Source of the DNA: an uncultured Bacteroidales bacterium | Lineage (GTDB): Bacteria; Bacteroidota; Bacteroidia; Bacteroidales; Muribaculaceae | Direction of reading: 5' to 3' | Assembly (NCBI GenBank): GCA_902774055.1 | Contig: CACYGX010000006.1 | Location: forward strand, 1 to 64,000 | DNA: 64,000 bases | In this document: piece after piece, positions 26,792 to 35,037 of the stretch | How positions within the stretch are numbered: the stretch's first letter is position 1 | Layout of the letters: each line of letters opens with the position of its first letter | Translations under genes and position numbers: made by a program | Notes under the pieces: model-generated | Seen by the model: only the letters and a program-made list of their open reading frames with translations | Told to the model about the DNA's origin: nothing | Database searches by the model: none

Positions 26792-27530
26792 CGATAAGAA
26801 AGTATTTTCCAAGACCTATTACCTTGCAGCAGGCGAATGCAACCCCCAGGGCGAACTGCCCTTGACCCTGCTGATGACACGCATTATCGAGGTTGCTACC
26901 TTACATGCTAACTCGTGGGGAGTGGGCTACGCGCGTCTGATTCAGGAAAACCAGGTGTGGGTGCTTTCCCGCGTGACCATCGAGATGACGGCTTATCCCC
27001 GTGTTAACGAGAACTACCGCCTCACAACTTGGATCGAGGACTACAACCGCCACTTCTCGCAGCGTAACATGCGCATCGACGATGCCGAGGGCAATCCGCT
27101 GGGCTATGTGCGCACCATCTGGATGGTTATCAATATGAATACCCGCGCTAGCGTGGATATCTCACAACTGGCTTACATCCGTGAGAATGTGTCCGACCTG
27201 CAGTGTCCCATCGAGCCGATGAGCCGTCTGCATCCCATTCAAGACGGCCGAGCCATTGATTACACCTTCGGTTACATGGATTGCGACTTCAACCGCCATG
27301 TCAACACCGTGCGCTACTTGTCGCACCTGATGAACCTTTTTGACATGGAGCGCTACGACCACAACTTCATCAGCCGAATGGAAATCTCTTTTGTCAAGGA
27401 GACCCGTTACGGCGAGACGGCACAGTTCATCATCGACGACAGCGACCCCATGGACACGCTCATGAGCGTCACCGATGCCGATGGCAACGACCACGTCCGC
27501 GCCCGCTTCCACTGGCGCCTGCGCCAGTAA
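26781..27530 (+). CDS. Acyl-ACP thioesterase (double hotdog)
   Basis: 249 residues. Two hotdog halves: an N-terminal one with RIIEVATLHANSWGVGYARL and VWVLSRVTIEM, and a C-terminal one with FGYMDCDFNRHVNTVRYLSH, where Asp, Asn and His of DxNxHxN are seen as DFNRHVN. Such FatA/FatB-like enzymes release free fatty acids from acyl-ACP in the cytoplasm. It overlaps aroC by 11 bases, which is unusual functional company but common packing. Confidence 0.9.
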   Translation: MCSNDKKVFSKTYYLAAGECNPQGELPLTLLMTRIIEVATLHANSWGVGYARLIQENQVWVLSRVTIEMTAYPRVNENYRLTTWIEDYNRHFSQRNMRIDDAEGNPLGYVRTIWMVINMNTRASVDISQLAYIRENVSDLQCPIEPMSRLHPIQDGRAIDYTFGYMDCDFNRHVNTVRYLSHLMNLFDMERYDHNFISRMEISFVKETRYGETAQFIIDDSDPMDTLMSVTDADGNDHVRARFHWRLRQ

Positions 27531-27559
27531 TTGCTGGAAAAATAAGGGATAGCAAAAAG

Positions 27560-28174
27560 TTAATCGATGATGCTGGTGCCGTCGATGCTGGCGAACTGGT
27601 CACGCAGCGAGGGGACTTTGTCGGCGTCGGCCTCGATGGTCATCGAGCAGACGTTGTCAAAGGCTTGCTCTATCACCTTCAAGTCGCTCTTTTTCACGAC
27701 TTTCATCACATCGTTCATGCTCAAGTAGGGGAAGGTGAATGATAGCCGTGCTTGCTCATGGCATTCCAGGATTTCGCCCGCTTCAATAGCGAGTTTGGCC
27801 GCCTCGCGATAGGCGACGATGAGCCCCGAAGTGCCCAGTTTGATGCCGCCAAAGTAGCGAATCACCACAATCACGATGTTGGTCAGTTCAAATGAGTTGA
27901 TTTGCCCCAGGATGGGCTTGCCGGCGGTTCCGCTGGGCTCACCATTGTCGCTACTCAAGTACTCATTTCGCTCAGTGCCAATCATGTAGGCCCAGCAACA
28001 GTGGCGTGCGTCGTGGTACTCGTTGGCATAACGCTTGATGACGGCACGTGCCTCCTCGGCGCTCGACACGGGTTCGGCAAACGCCAGGAATCGCGACATT
28101 TTCTCGCGGTAGATGCCCTGCGAGACGCCCTTCACTGTTTTATAGAAGTCACTCATCTTAGTGAATTGTGTCAC
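27560..28174 (-). CDS. yigZ: IMPACT / YigZ family protein
   Basis: 204 residues with an N-terminal UPF0029 domain containing the hallmark SSDNGEPSGTAGKPIL (about 74-89) and IRYFGGIKLGTSGLI, and a C-terminal DUF1949-like ferredoxin fold at about 130-200. Members bind or affect the ribosome, and the eukaryotic relative regulates GCN2; the bacterial role is not settled. The -7-like box TATATTTG lies 17 bases upstream of the ATG. Convergent with the thioesterase. Confidence 0.9.
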   Translation of the reverse strand: MTQFTKMSDFYKTVKGVSQGIYREKMSRFLAFAEPVSSAEEARAVIKRYANEYHDARHCCWAYMIGTERNEYLSSDNGEPSGTAGKPILGQINSFELTNIVIVVIRYFGGIKLGTSGLIVAYREAAKLAIEAGEILECHEQARLSFTFPYLSMNDVMKVVKKSDLKVIEQAFDNVCSMTIEADADKVPSLRDQFASIDGTSIID

Positions 28175-28239
28175 AAATATAGTGGTTTTTCTTGAATTAT
28201 CGCTACATTTGCAACAAAAATGACTGGAACGATATTGAA

Positions 28240-28340
28240 GTTGGCCCAGAGAGTTTTTTTAATGCGATTTCGCTAATGTATTTCACGAAGGATCATTAGC
28301 TAGATATATTCGTGAAATTTGCATTAGCCCCGCAGGGTTC
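28240..28340. repeat. Interspersed repeat family B, copy 1
   Basis: Begins GTTGGCCCAGAGAGTTTTTT at 28240, then AATGCGATTT, and ends ATTAGCCCCGCAGGGTT near 28339. Copy 2 at 49208-49336 has the same beginning and end with a diverged, longer middle. Both lie in intergenic DNA, and no frame is shared. Confidence 0.75.
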
Positions 28341-28366
28341 AACACAACACAAAAAATACAGGAACT

Positions 28367-28906
28367 ATGGACAAGCAATCACTAGAACAAACCAGACTGG
28401 CCTGTGCTCAGGGCCAAAAGCGTGGACTGCATTTTATCTTGGCATCGGTACTGATATGGACTATGGTATTCATCGTTCACATGACCCAGTTGCCGATTGA
28501 GACCAAGAATCTGCTGACCTTCTGTTGCACATGCCCCCTGATGCCGATAGCCTGGCTGCTGTCAAAACCTCTGGGCATTACCTTCAATGACAAGGAGAAT
28601 CCTCTCACCTCGTTAGGTATCATCTTCTCGTGTGCTCAATTGCCTTATCTGCTCATCGTCATGTGGGTGTATGCCACGATGCCTAGCAAAATGGTAATGG
28701 CATTGGCGATGGTTTTTGGTGCCCACCTGTTGCCATTCGGATGGCTCTATCGGTCTAAGGCTTATTACATCATGACAGGCGTTGTGACCCTTGGCGCCCT
28801 TGTTGTGGGATTGATGTTCCCGCCCCAGGTGCTTGCCCTGTGCATGGTTGGGGTAGAGGTTATCTTTTGCCTCCTGCTCTATGCCGAGAATAAATCCACT
28901 AAGTAG
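28367..28906 (+). CDS. DUF7010-like multi-pass membrane protein
   Basis: 179 residues with about six hydrophobic helices (for example RGLHFILASVLIWTMVFIVH, MALAMVFGAHLLPFGW, VTLGALVVGLMF). The N-terminal KRGLHFILAS pattern and length resemble DUF7010 proteins, of unknown function. It lies between repeat B and the compact palindrome of family A. No operon partner. Confidence 0.75.
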   Translation: MDKQSLEQTRLACAQGQKRGLHFILASVLIWTMVFIVHMTQLPIETKNLLTFCCTCPLMPIAWLLSKPLGITFNDKENPLTSLGIIFSCAQLPYLLIVMWVYATMPSKMVMALAMVFGAHLLPFGWLYRSKAYYIMTGVVTLGALVVGLMFPPQVLALCMVGVEVIFCLLLYAENKSTK

Positions 28907-28983
28907 TGCCAAATAAATGTTTTTAAGTTCATCGTAGTTTGCTGATGAATAGCAATCTATGTGCTGAACTGCTGGCTTGGCAG

Positions 28984-29027
28984 TGGCTAATGTAGGGCCT
29001 CGCCAAGGCGAGGCCCTACATTAGCCA
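28984..29027. repeat. Family A, compact palindromic copy
   Basis: Two perfect 21-base arms (28984-29004 and 29007-29027) are separated by only AA. The inner 13 bases of each arm (GTAGGGCCTCGCC) are the ends of family A copies 1 and 3, so this looks like the two ends joined with the middle lost. Located 77 bases after the DUF7010 stop. Confidence 0.85.
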
Positions 29028-29097
29028 TCAAAAGCATCTCAGCTTTTCTTTCTGGAGACTAATGATGTGACCATCGATCGGTTGGCCTGGTAATAAC

Positions 29098-29140
29098 AAA
29101 ACAGGGATACACCCTCGGTTAGGGGGTCGTTCCCTGTTTT
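29098..29140. terminator. Bidirectional hairpin between convergent genes
   Basis: Ten-base arms (29098-29107 and 29131-29140) with an inner ACCCT/AGGGGT pairing and A/T runs on both sides. It can end the DUF7010 transcript and the minus-strand pair beginning at 29965. Confidence 0.75.
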
Positions 29141-29198
29141 TGGTTCCTCCGCCATTGCCCGTCCTGCGGGTCAATGCTGCTGCGTGTTGTGTGGCCGC

Positions 29199-29441
29199 TT
29201 AGAAGATACTGCGGCCTGCCATGGCGTTAGCCAGCCAGATGACAAGAAATGCCAGAATGCTGAAGAGGAAGGCTAAGGACACGAAACTCCCGCCCATGGA
29301 ACCTTCATATTCGCCATCTTCTTCAATCTGGGCGACACCGGCATCTGTTTTGCTGGCATGTCGGGTAAAGATAACGGTAAGCACGCTGGCTACCACTCCG
29401 ACACCCACGGCAATCAAAATCCAAAACTCAATTCCTTTCAT
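29199..29441 (-). CDS. Small two-helix membrane protein
   Basis: 80 residues from ATG 29441 (MKGIEFWIL...), preferred over a start 78 bases further upstream because the first helix then begins at residue 5. Two membrane helices: WILIAVGVGVVASVLTVIF and LAFLFSILAFLVIWLANAM, with an acidic linker (EEDGEYEGSMGG). No family recognised. It follows the DUF695 gene by 74 bases on the same strand and is probably co-transcribed. Confidence 0.68.
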   Translation of the reverse strand: MKGIEFWILIAVGVGVVASVLTVIFTRHASKTDAGVAQIEEDGEYEGSMGGSFVSLAFLFSILAFLVIWLANAMAGRSIF

Positions 29442-29515
29442 AGCCTTGATGTTTTTGGGAGACTGACTCGACGAGATATTGACCGCGAGGCAGTCTTGAT
29501 GAATAAATGGTGGTG

Positions 29516-29965
29516 TCAATCTTCGCCCTCGGCGACTTCACATTCGCACATCTCCTGGTACTCTTCCCAATCGGGGTCCTCCTCGGCGACAAACTCCAGT
29601 GGCATCTCGTCAAAGGGGGCCAGTGTCTCGTTGAATTTCCGCTGAAAGATGTGCAGACTGCGAGTATAAAAGACCCAATTGCGTTGCCCGTCACCGGTGT
29701 AGATGCCGGTCAGGACAGCGACAGGGTCGCGGTCAAAGCTTGCGATCAAAGCATCGGTCACTTCCTCCATCAATTTGGAGTCGGCATAGCGGGGCAACGC
29801 CTTTTCGTCGCCCTCATAGCGCCAGGTGACCTCGATGCGATAACGGTAGAGTCCCGTAGCTTTTACGGGCTCCATGCCACGCCTGCCGGTGACCAGGATA
29901 AGGTTCCCGGTTTCACCCTCGGCTGGCGCTGTCCACCAGTCATCGCTGATCTTCAATCGAGCCAT
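29516..29965 (-). CDS. DUF695 domain protein
   Basis: 149 residues, cytoplasmic. The C-terminal half has the DUF695 pattern GDGQRNWVFYTRSLHIF ... EEDPDWEEYQEM (about 95-140). Domain function is unknown; the family is widespread, often beside small unknown genes. No membrane or signal sequence. Confidence 0.8.
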   Translation of the reverse strand: MARLKISDDWWTAPAEGETGNLILVTGRRGMEPVKATGLYRYRIEVTWRYEGDEKALPRYADSKLMEEVTDALIASFDRDPVAVLTGIYTGDGQRNWVFYTRSLHIFQRKFNETLAPFDEMPLEFVAEEDPDWEEYQEMCECEVAEGED

Positions 29966-30107
29966 AATTCTTGTCTATTAGTTTTTCAGACCCCTAAAAT
30001 AGTCATTTTTTGATAATAAATCAAATTTTTTAACAAAAATATCTCTTTTTTGCTCAAAATACCCCGATTTTCAGCGATTTTTCAGTTTTTCATGCAGAAT
30101 AAAGTGT

Positions 30108-30146
30108 AAAAATAACAACAAGTGCAACCCGTTTGGGCTGCACTTG
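30108..30146 (-). terminator. Terminator of the small lipoprotein gene
   Basis: On the minus strand, 12-base arms (30146-30135 with 30130-30119, one G-U) and then TTGTTATTTTTA. Located 31 bases after the lipoprotein stop. Confidence 0.82.
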
Positions 30147-30176
30147 CTGTGTTGACTCTTGATAGATAAATCTACA

Positions 30177-30638
30177 TCAAGGATAAACGAGGAAGATGCT
30201 CTCGCTCTTTAATGTCCCGCTACCTTCGCCCTGGAAACGTGCCAGATAAACATAGAATTTACCATCGACCTTAACATTGCCATATGTTCCGTTAGCCAGT
30301 TTGGTCTTGAGCTCCTCGAAGTAAGCCTTCACCTTGGGAACAAAATTTTCATTAAATCTCTTGATCGCCTCGGCATCGGTTTCGGCATACTCTGATGCGC
30401 CACCTGTCGAGTAGGTGATTTGCTTGTCGTAATAAACCTGGTTTTCTTTAACCCAGTTTTGGAAATCGAGCAACAGCTGGTCAGGACCATTATATTCAGT
30501 ATAATCGGCTGACATAGCATAGGATGCATAGTAGGGGTGATCGGGCTCTTCACTTGCGTCAAACTCACATGAGGACAGCAATGCGGTGGCTATGAACAGA
30601 CATGCCACGAAAAGTGAGATAGGGAAAAACTTTTTCAT
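30177..30638 (-). CDS. Small putative lipoprotein, unknown function
   Basis: 153 residues with a lipobox LLSSC (C24) after a hydrophobic signal. The mature part has paired Tyr/Asp-rich strands and one amphipathic helix (AEAIKRFNENFVPKVKAYFE), ending in beta strands VDGKFYVYLARFQ and SESIFLVYP. No family recognised. It is monocistronic, with its own promoter and terminator, divergent from the thioredoxin-like gene. Confidence 0.75.
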   Translation of the reverse strand: MKKFFPISLFVACLFIATALLSSCEFDASEEPDHPYYASYAMSADYTEYNGPDQLLLDFQNWVKENQVYYDKQITYSTGGASEYAETDAEAIKRFNENFVPKVKAYFEELKTKLANGTYGNVKVDGKFYVYLARFQGEGSGTLKSESIFLVYP

Positions 30639-30670
30639 TCTTTATTAATGATGGTTTTATATTCAGCTTG

Positions 30671-30701
30671 CAAAATTAGGCCATTTTTTACAAATGACAA
30701 A
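30671..30701 (-). promoter_or_regulatory. Promoter of the small lipoprotein gene
   Basis: On the minus strand TTTG (30701-30698), 19 bases, TAATTTTG (30678-30671). Confidence 0.8.
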
Positions 30702-30811
30702 AAATGAAGGCCTATTTCGGTGAATAATATTTGTTCTGGGGGGTGAATATGGTGCTCAAAGGGCATCGATTTGGCGTGAAAAAGCCTAAAAAAGCGCAAA
30801 AATATCTCATT

Positions 30812-30845
30812 TTTGCTTGTTAATAACTTTTTTTGAGTAATTTTG
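30812..30845 (+). promoter_or_regulatory. Promoter for the thioredoxin-like gene
   Basis: TTTG at 30812-30815, 22 bases, TAATTTTG at 30838-30845. It leaves a leader of about 110 nt. Confidence 0.68.
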
Positions 30846-30960
30846 CAAACCCTATTGGTTACATTAGTGATGCCATGGGGATGTCGAAACTCGACGAAGG
30901 CTAAGTGCCAGCCGTTGGGCTCTGCATGATGCTTGTATTGTAGAACAAAACATTAGATGA
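30846..30960 (+). other. Structured leader of the thioredoxin-like gene
   Basis: Contains a perfect GTCGA-AAC-TCGAC hairpin (30883-30895), then GC-rich GGCT/AGCC pairing at about 30899-30914. It is longer than most leaders in the window. No known riboswitch class was recognised. Confidence 0.4.
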
Positions 30961-31443
30961 ATGAATAAGACAATATTGATAATTGCCATTCTGGGGTTGT
31001 TCACTTTGTTGACTTCAGCGTATTATTCGGCTCCTGCCGATAGTCGCATTGGCTACAAAGCTCCCTCTCTGGTATTGGACAATAACAATGGTCTGTCGCC
31101 TCTGAAACAGCATCAGGGCAATTATGTGCTGCTCACGTTCTGGTCGTCGGCCGATGTGGAGTCGCGCCTTCAGAATAAGCACTTTGACAACTTGTCGCGC
31201 TTGGACAATGCGCCATTCACCCATGTGTCAGTCAATATGGACCGCAGCATGAATGTGTTTAAAGCCATCGTGAAGATTGACAAGTTGGATCAATCAGCCC
31301 AGTTTGGCACGTCCCGTGATGCTCAAGAGAAGATCATCAAGAATTGGCGCCTTGACGAGGGCTACCATTCATTCCTGCTCGACGGCGAGGGTAAGATCAT
31401 CGCAGTTGACCCCACAGAACAAACTTTAGCAAGCATAAAGTAG
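30961..31443 (+). CDS. TlpA/AhpC-like thioredoxin-fold protein without cysteines
   Basis: 160 residues with an N-terminal signal or anchor (about 4-21). Residues from 33 on match thioredoxin/TlpA folds: KAPSLVLDN, then QGNYVLLTFWSSADVESR, where the CxxC positions are D65 and S68. The whole protein has no cysteine, so it cannot do thiol-disulfide chemistry; a binding or structural role is more likely. The end GYHSFLLDGEGKIIAVDPTE is the usual TlpA C-terminus. Monocistronic. Confidence 0.8.
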   Translation: MNKTILIIAILGLFTLLTSAYYSAPADSRIGYKAPSLVLDNNNGLSPLKQHQGNYVLLTFWSSADVESRLQNKHFDNLSRLDNAPFTHVSVNMDRSMNVFKAIVKIDKLDQSAQFGTSRDAQEKIIKNWRLDEGYHSFLLDGEGKIIAVDPTEQTLASIK

Positions 31444-31467
31444 GATTATTGGTTAATCTAACTTAGG

Positions 31468-31506
31468 AGCATTCCCACACAATCAGGTGTCGGGAGTGCT
31501 TTTTTT
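31468..31506 (+). terminator. Terminator after the thioredoxin-like gene
   Basis: Nine-base arms (31468-31476 with 31492-31500, one G-U) followed by six or more T from 31500. Confidence 0.85.
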
Positions 31507-31524
31507 CTTAGAGTGCACCCAATG

Positions 31525-32502
31525 CTATGACTTGGCAGGCGAGGGGTGAGGGTTAATGGGGCGCGTCAGCCAGCGCAGGAATTTGACTTTGTGCATCAGC
31601 AGCAGGATGCCCATGATGATTGCGGTGTAAATCAGGATAAAGGGCAGGCTGCAGGGCAAACCGTAGTGTTCCACCACTGGCGAAATGAGCATCCTGATGA
31701 TGTAGTAGTGGTACAGGAAATAGAACAAGCTGTCCTTGCCGATGGGGCGCAACCACTTAACATCCGGGGCCAAGTTGAAGACGAGCAACGACATAGCGGT
31801 TGAGCAAATCAGGATAATCACCTTCTGAGGAATCTCGGTGACGGGGTAAAAGCCAGCGCCGTTCAGCACTTTGCCGCAGCGAGGATAGAGCCAGAAGATG
31901 AGTGGCAGCAAGACGACAACGGTAACGATGTGGATGATGTTGCTCTTCCACCACTTGTCGCTGATTTGGCCCTGGCGGTAGTAGTAGCCCAGCAGGAAGA
32001 ATGGATAGAAATTGAGCGCACGCTGGATGGATAACAGATTACCCAGTCCGGTGATTCCGCTCAATGCTGAGATGATAAACGCCAGCGCAAGATATAGTGC
32101 CGGGCGCCGCAACAGGGCTTGTGGCGTGTAGTATAGCAGGATTCTCCAGTAAATGAGGCTCATCAGGTACCACAGGATTCCATAGGGGAATTGATAGATG
32201 ACGTCAGCCCGTTCCATGCCTTCCCTATAGATGATTCGGAATGAGCTCAAGAGGTGGAAAATCACAGTGGTGATAAACAGGGCCAGCGCGCTCCTCCACA
32301 ATTGGCGGCTATCCTGTTGCTCGGCAGGCTTGGTCAGATATCCCGACAAGAGGATGAACAGAGGCATGTGGAACACGTAGATAAGCCCCATGACGGCATG
32401 GTTGATGGTGTTGACATTGTCCAGGGAGGTAATGACATGTCCCAGCACCACCAGCACAATCAGGAAACCTTTCAGCGAATCGATTCTGTAGTCCCGTGCC
32501 AT
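31525..32502 (-). CDS. Acyltransferase family 3 membrane protein
   Basis: 325 residues from ATG 32502, five bases after the upstream GNAT stop; a longer frame would overlap that gene by about 58 bases. RIDSLKGFLIVLVVLGHVI is the typical N-terminal motif with the catalytic-type His. About ten membrane helices follow, with FHMPLFILLSGYL in the second loop. Such enzymes acetylate or succinylate cell-surface glycans. Last gene of the likely yqgE-coaW-GT2-GNAT-acyltransferase operon, consistent with glycan decoration. Confidence 0.87.
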   Translation of the reverse strand: MARDYRIDSLKGFLIVLVVLGHVITSLDNVNTINHAVMGLIYVFHMPLFILLSGYLTKPAEQQDSRQLWRSALALFITTVIFHLLSSFRIIYREGMERADVIYQFPYGILWYLMSLIYWRILLYYTPQALLRRPALYLALAFIISALSGITGLGNLLSIQRALNFYPFFLLGYYYRQGQISDKWWKSNIIHIVTVVVLLPLIFWLYPRCGKVLNGAGFYPVTEIPQKVIILICSTAMSLLVFNLAPDVKWLRPIGKDSLFYFLYHYYIIRMLISPVVEHYGLPCSLPFILIYTAIIMGILLLMHKVKFLRWLTRPINPHPSPAKS

Positions 32503-32507
32503 GTCGT

Positions 32508-33032
32508 CTAGAATATCATTTGCATTAAGGCCACATCGCGGTAATTGGTGCCGCGTTTCACCCATGAGCGCAGTACGCCAGCTTGGATATAGCCAAAATC
32601 CTTAAACAGATTGAGGCACACCTCGTTATCAAGCGCGATATAGACATACAGTTGCCTCAATCCAATGTGGTCACGGGCGTAGGATGTGAGCAGTTCCAGC
32701 GCTTGACGACCAAGCCCCTTGCCCCGATAATCCTGAGAGACAAAAAGACCCAACTCGGCCCGGTTGTTCAACGGGTCAAAGTTCATGAAGTCGATGGTGC
32801 CAATGGGCGTGCCGTCACTGGTGAGCGTGATCATGAGCCGCAATTGCCGCTGAGCGTAGATGTCGCCCGTGTAGGTCTCGAGATAACTCCAGAGGGCTTT
32901 GCGGGAATAGGGTGCCGATGTGTCGGACACCGCCCACAGCGCCGAGTCATTCTCCCATCGGTAGAGAATGTCGAGGTCGGTAGGCTCCAGTGGGCGCAGG
33001 GTGATGGTGTCGTTGTTCAGTAGTTGTCTCAT
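32508..33032 (-). CDS. GNAT family N-acetyltransferase (RimJ/RimL/SpeG-like)
   Basis: 174 residues. LRPLEPTDLDILYRWEN opens the fold, and the acetyl-CoA loop is in LGLFVSQDYRGKGLGRQAL (about 94-112, with RGKGLG). The C-terminal YIQAGVLRSWVKRGTNYRDV matches RimL-like enzymes. Substrate could be a protein N-terminus, polyamine or amino-sugar. It overlaps the GT2 gene by four bases, so is coupled to it. Confidence 0.9.
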   Translation of the reverse strand: MRQLLNNDTITLRPLEPTDLDILYRWENDSALWAVSDTSAPYSRKALWSYLETYTGDIYAQRQLRLMITLTSDGTPIGTIDFMNFDPLNNRAELGLFVSQDYRGKGLGRQALELLTSYARDHIGLRQLYVYIALDNEVCLNLFKDFGYIQAGVLRSWVKRGTNYRDVALMQMIF

Positions 33033-34156
33033 GATTGCGACATTTTGGGAGAGATGATAACGCCGTGACGGTCAGCAAAGATGTGGAAGGCCAGACGGCT
33101 CTTGTCACTGTGCTGATAAATGTAGTCCACGACTTGGGCACAAGTGTGGCAACCGTCGTCGATCAACACGTTATAGTTGCCGCTAGCGGGCAGGTTGTCA
33201 GTATATTCGGTAATGCCCGCCCGTTGTGCCACATCGTCGGCCTTGTCGCTGATGATGACCCAAGGCCAAGACCCGCTGGCGGTTTTACCGCGTTTGGGCA
33301 GAATGCGCTTGACCAGGCGTTTGGCAATAGACAGACTGGCACGCACCAGTACACCCAACTTGATGATGGGGTAGAAGAGGACACTGAATCGGGGAAAATG
33401 CTTGCGATAGAAAATGAGCATCGCGTCATAGAAGATGCGTACATAGCGCATCGAGTCCTTGTGGGTGCTCTCTCCCTTGTAGTGAACCATTGGGGTGGGC
33501 AGGAACCAATTCTGATAGCCTGCCTTGACGATGCGGTAACTCAGGTCGATGTCCTCTCCATACATGAAGAAATCCTCATCAAAACCGCCCAATTGCTGCA
33601 ATAACCCCGTGCGGCACAGCATGTAGGCTCCTGACAGGATGTCGATGCACTGGGGCTCCTGGTCACTCAAGTAACGCAGGTGATACTTGGCAAACCACGG
33701 GGAACGGGGAAACAGCTTTGACAAGCCGAATATCTTACAGAATGACACCCAGGGGGTGGGGAAGGCCCTCTTGCTCTCGGGCAGGAACACGCCGTTGCCG
33801 TCCATCATGCGGGCACCGATGGCGCCACACTTGGGATGGGATTTCATCCACTCTATGCCGTCTTGCAGGCATCGTGGGGTGATGATGGTGTCAGGATTGA
33901 GGATGAGCGTGTACTCGCCACGGGCTTGCATGATGGCCTGGTTGTTGGCGCGTGCAAATCCCACATTCTCCTGGTTCTCGATATAGGTGACTGATGGATG
34001 CCGTTCGCGCGAAAACGCGATGCTATCATCCTGTGACAGGTTATCGACAACGATAATCTCGCCCGTCATGCCTTGCATGGCTTGCTCTACCGAGCGTAAA
34101 GTCTGTTCCAGCAGATACTTCACGCGGTAGTTGACGATGACAACGCTCAGTTCCAT
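33029..34156 (-). CDS. Glycosyltransferase family 2 with C-terminal extension
   Basis: 375 residues. GT-A core at about 1-240 with SVVIVNYRVKYLLEQTLRS, ENQENVGFARANNQAI, LILNPDTIITP, and GGFDEDFFMYGEDIDLSYRI, all typical of WcaA/rhamnosyltransferase-like GT2. An amphipathic segment near 260-280 may touch the membrane. Residues about 290-375 form an additional domain with LIDDGCHTCAQVVDYIY that I do not recognise. It lies 26 bases after coaW. Acceptor unknown. Confidence 0.88.
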   Translation of the reverse strand: MELSVVIVNYRVKYLLEQTLRSVEQAMQGMTGEIIVVDNLSQDDSIAFSRERHPSVTYIENQENVGFARANNQAIMQARGEYTLILNPDTIITPRCLQDGIEWMKSHPKCGAIGARMMDGNGVFLPESKRAFPTPWVSFCKIFGLSKLFPRSPWFAKYHLRYLSDQEPQCIDILSGAYMLCRTGLLQQLGGFDEDFFMYGEDIDLSYRIVKAGYQNWFLPTPMVHYKGESTHKDSMRYVRIFYDAMLIFYRKHFPRFSVLFYPIIKLGVLVRASLSIAKRLVKRILPKRGKTASGSWPWVIISDKADDVAQRAGITEYTDNLPASGNYNVLIDDGCHTCAQVVDYIYQHSDKSRLAFHIFADRHGVIISPKMSQS

Positions 34157-34182
34157 AACTATTCTGTCAATAACGGGCTCAT

Positions 34183-35022
34183 TTAGGTGGTTTTGTTATG
34201 CTGAAAATAGTACAATGCGGCACCCAGTGCGGTGCAGTATCGGGCGTTCTTGGGAATGTGGAACCGCACTTGATACAGGCTCTCCATCATCGGGAAGATG
34301 ATGCCGCACTCGGGTAGCAGGGTCAGGTTGCCAATAAGCACAAAGTCCTTGAAGCCTCCGTTGGCTTGGGACAACACGGCGCATGAACCGATGGTCTCGA
34401 GCACCATGCATATAAGACCCTTGGCAATGTCGTTCTCGTTGGCATTGTTCTCTACGGCCTTGCCAAACAGCGAGGCAGTGGCATGCATGGGCAGCCCTTC
34501 AATATCCCCCTTGCTGATGTCCTTGATTTGCAGGTTGATGTGACTGATGTCGCCCTTGGCTGCCATGGCCACGACTTCGTCGATATGGCTGGTGCCCAGC
34601 ATGAGTCGTGACAGGCCTTGCAGGGTGCCACCTCCCATCGAGATGCCGCCAATGTGGCTGATGCTGTCTCCATCAACCTTCACCAGAGTTGTGCCGGTTC
34701 CCATCGACACGGCGATGAGCCGTTCCAGCCCGCTGTCAAATTGTGCTCCCAGGCCGTCGGCTTGAAATTCGTCAACATGGGCGGTGGGCAGGCCGTAAAT
34801 GGGTGTGGTGACACTGCTGGCACCAACGCCGGTGAGCATCACTTGATCGATTTCGCTCAACTCAATGTTGTTGTCGTAGATGTATTTGCCAAAGGCTCCA
34901 AACAGCGATGTGATGGGGTCGTTGGCCTTGATGGTCATGGACGACTTGATGACCTTGCCGTCCTCGAGACCAATGATCTTGGTGGTGCTGCCACCCACGT
35001 CTATGCCGATGATTAAACTCAT
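34183..35022 (-). CDS. coaW: Type II pantothenate kinase
   Basis: 279 residues with an ASKHA fold. The N-terminal phosphate loop is GIDVGGSTTKIIGL, followed by the GVGASSV loop and the second phosphate site VSMGTGTTLVKV, and IGGISMGGGTLQGLSRLML. This resembles the staphylococcal type II kinase, which is insensitive to CoA feedback. It phosphorylates pantothenate in the first step of CoA synthesis. It lies 15 bases after yqgE in the same operon. Confidence 0.9.
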   Translation of the reverse strand: MSLIIGIDVGGSTTKIIGLEDGKVIKSSMTIKANDPITSLFGAFGKYIYDNNIELSEIDQVMLTGVGASSVTTPIYGLPTAHVDEFQADGLGAQFDSGLERLIAVSMGTGTTLVKVDGDSISHIGGISMGGGTLQGLSRLMLGTSHIDEVVAMAAKGDISHINLQIKDISKGDIEGLPMHATASLFGKAVENNANENDIAKGLICMVLETIGSCAVLSQANGGFKDFVLIGNLTLLPECGIIFPMMESLYQVRFHIPKNARYCTALGAALYYFQHNKTT

Positions 35023-35037
35023 GATTTGGTCAGGTTA

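Noticed and set aside
28240..28340. Insertion sequence remnants
   Set aside because: No transposase fragment or target duplication is visible in or around either family B copy.
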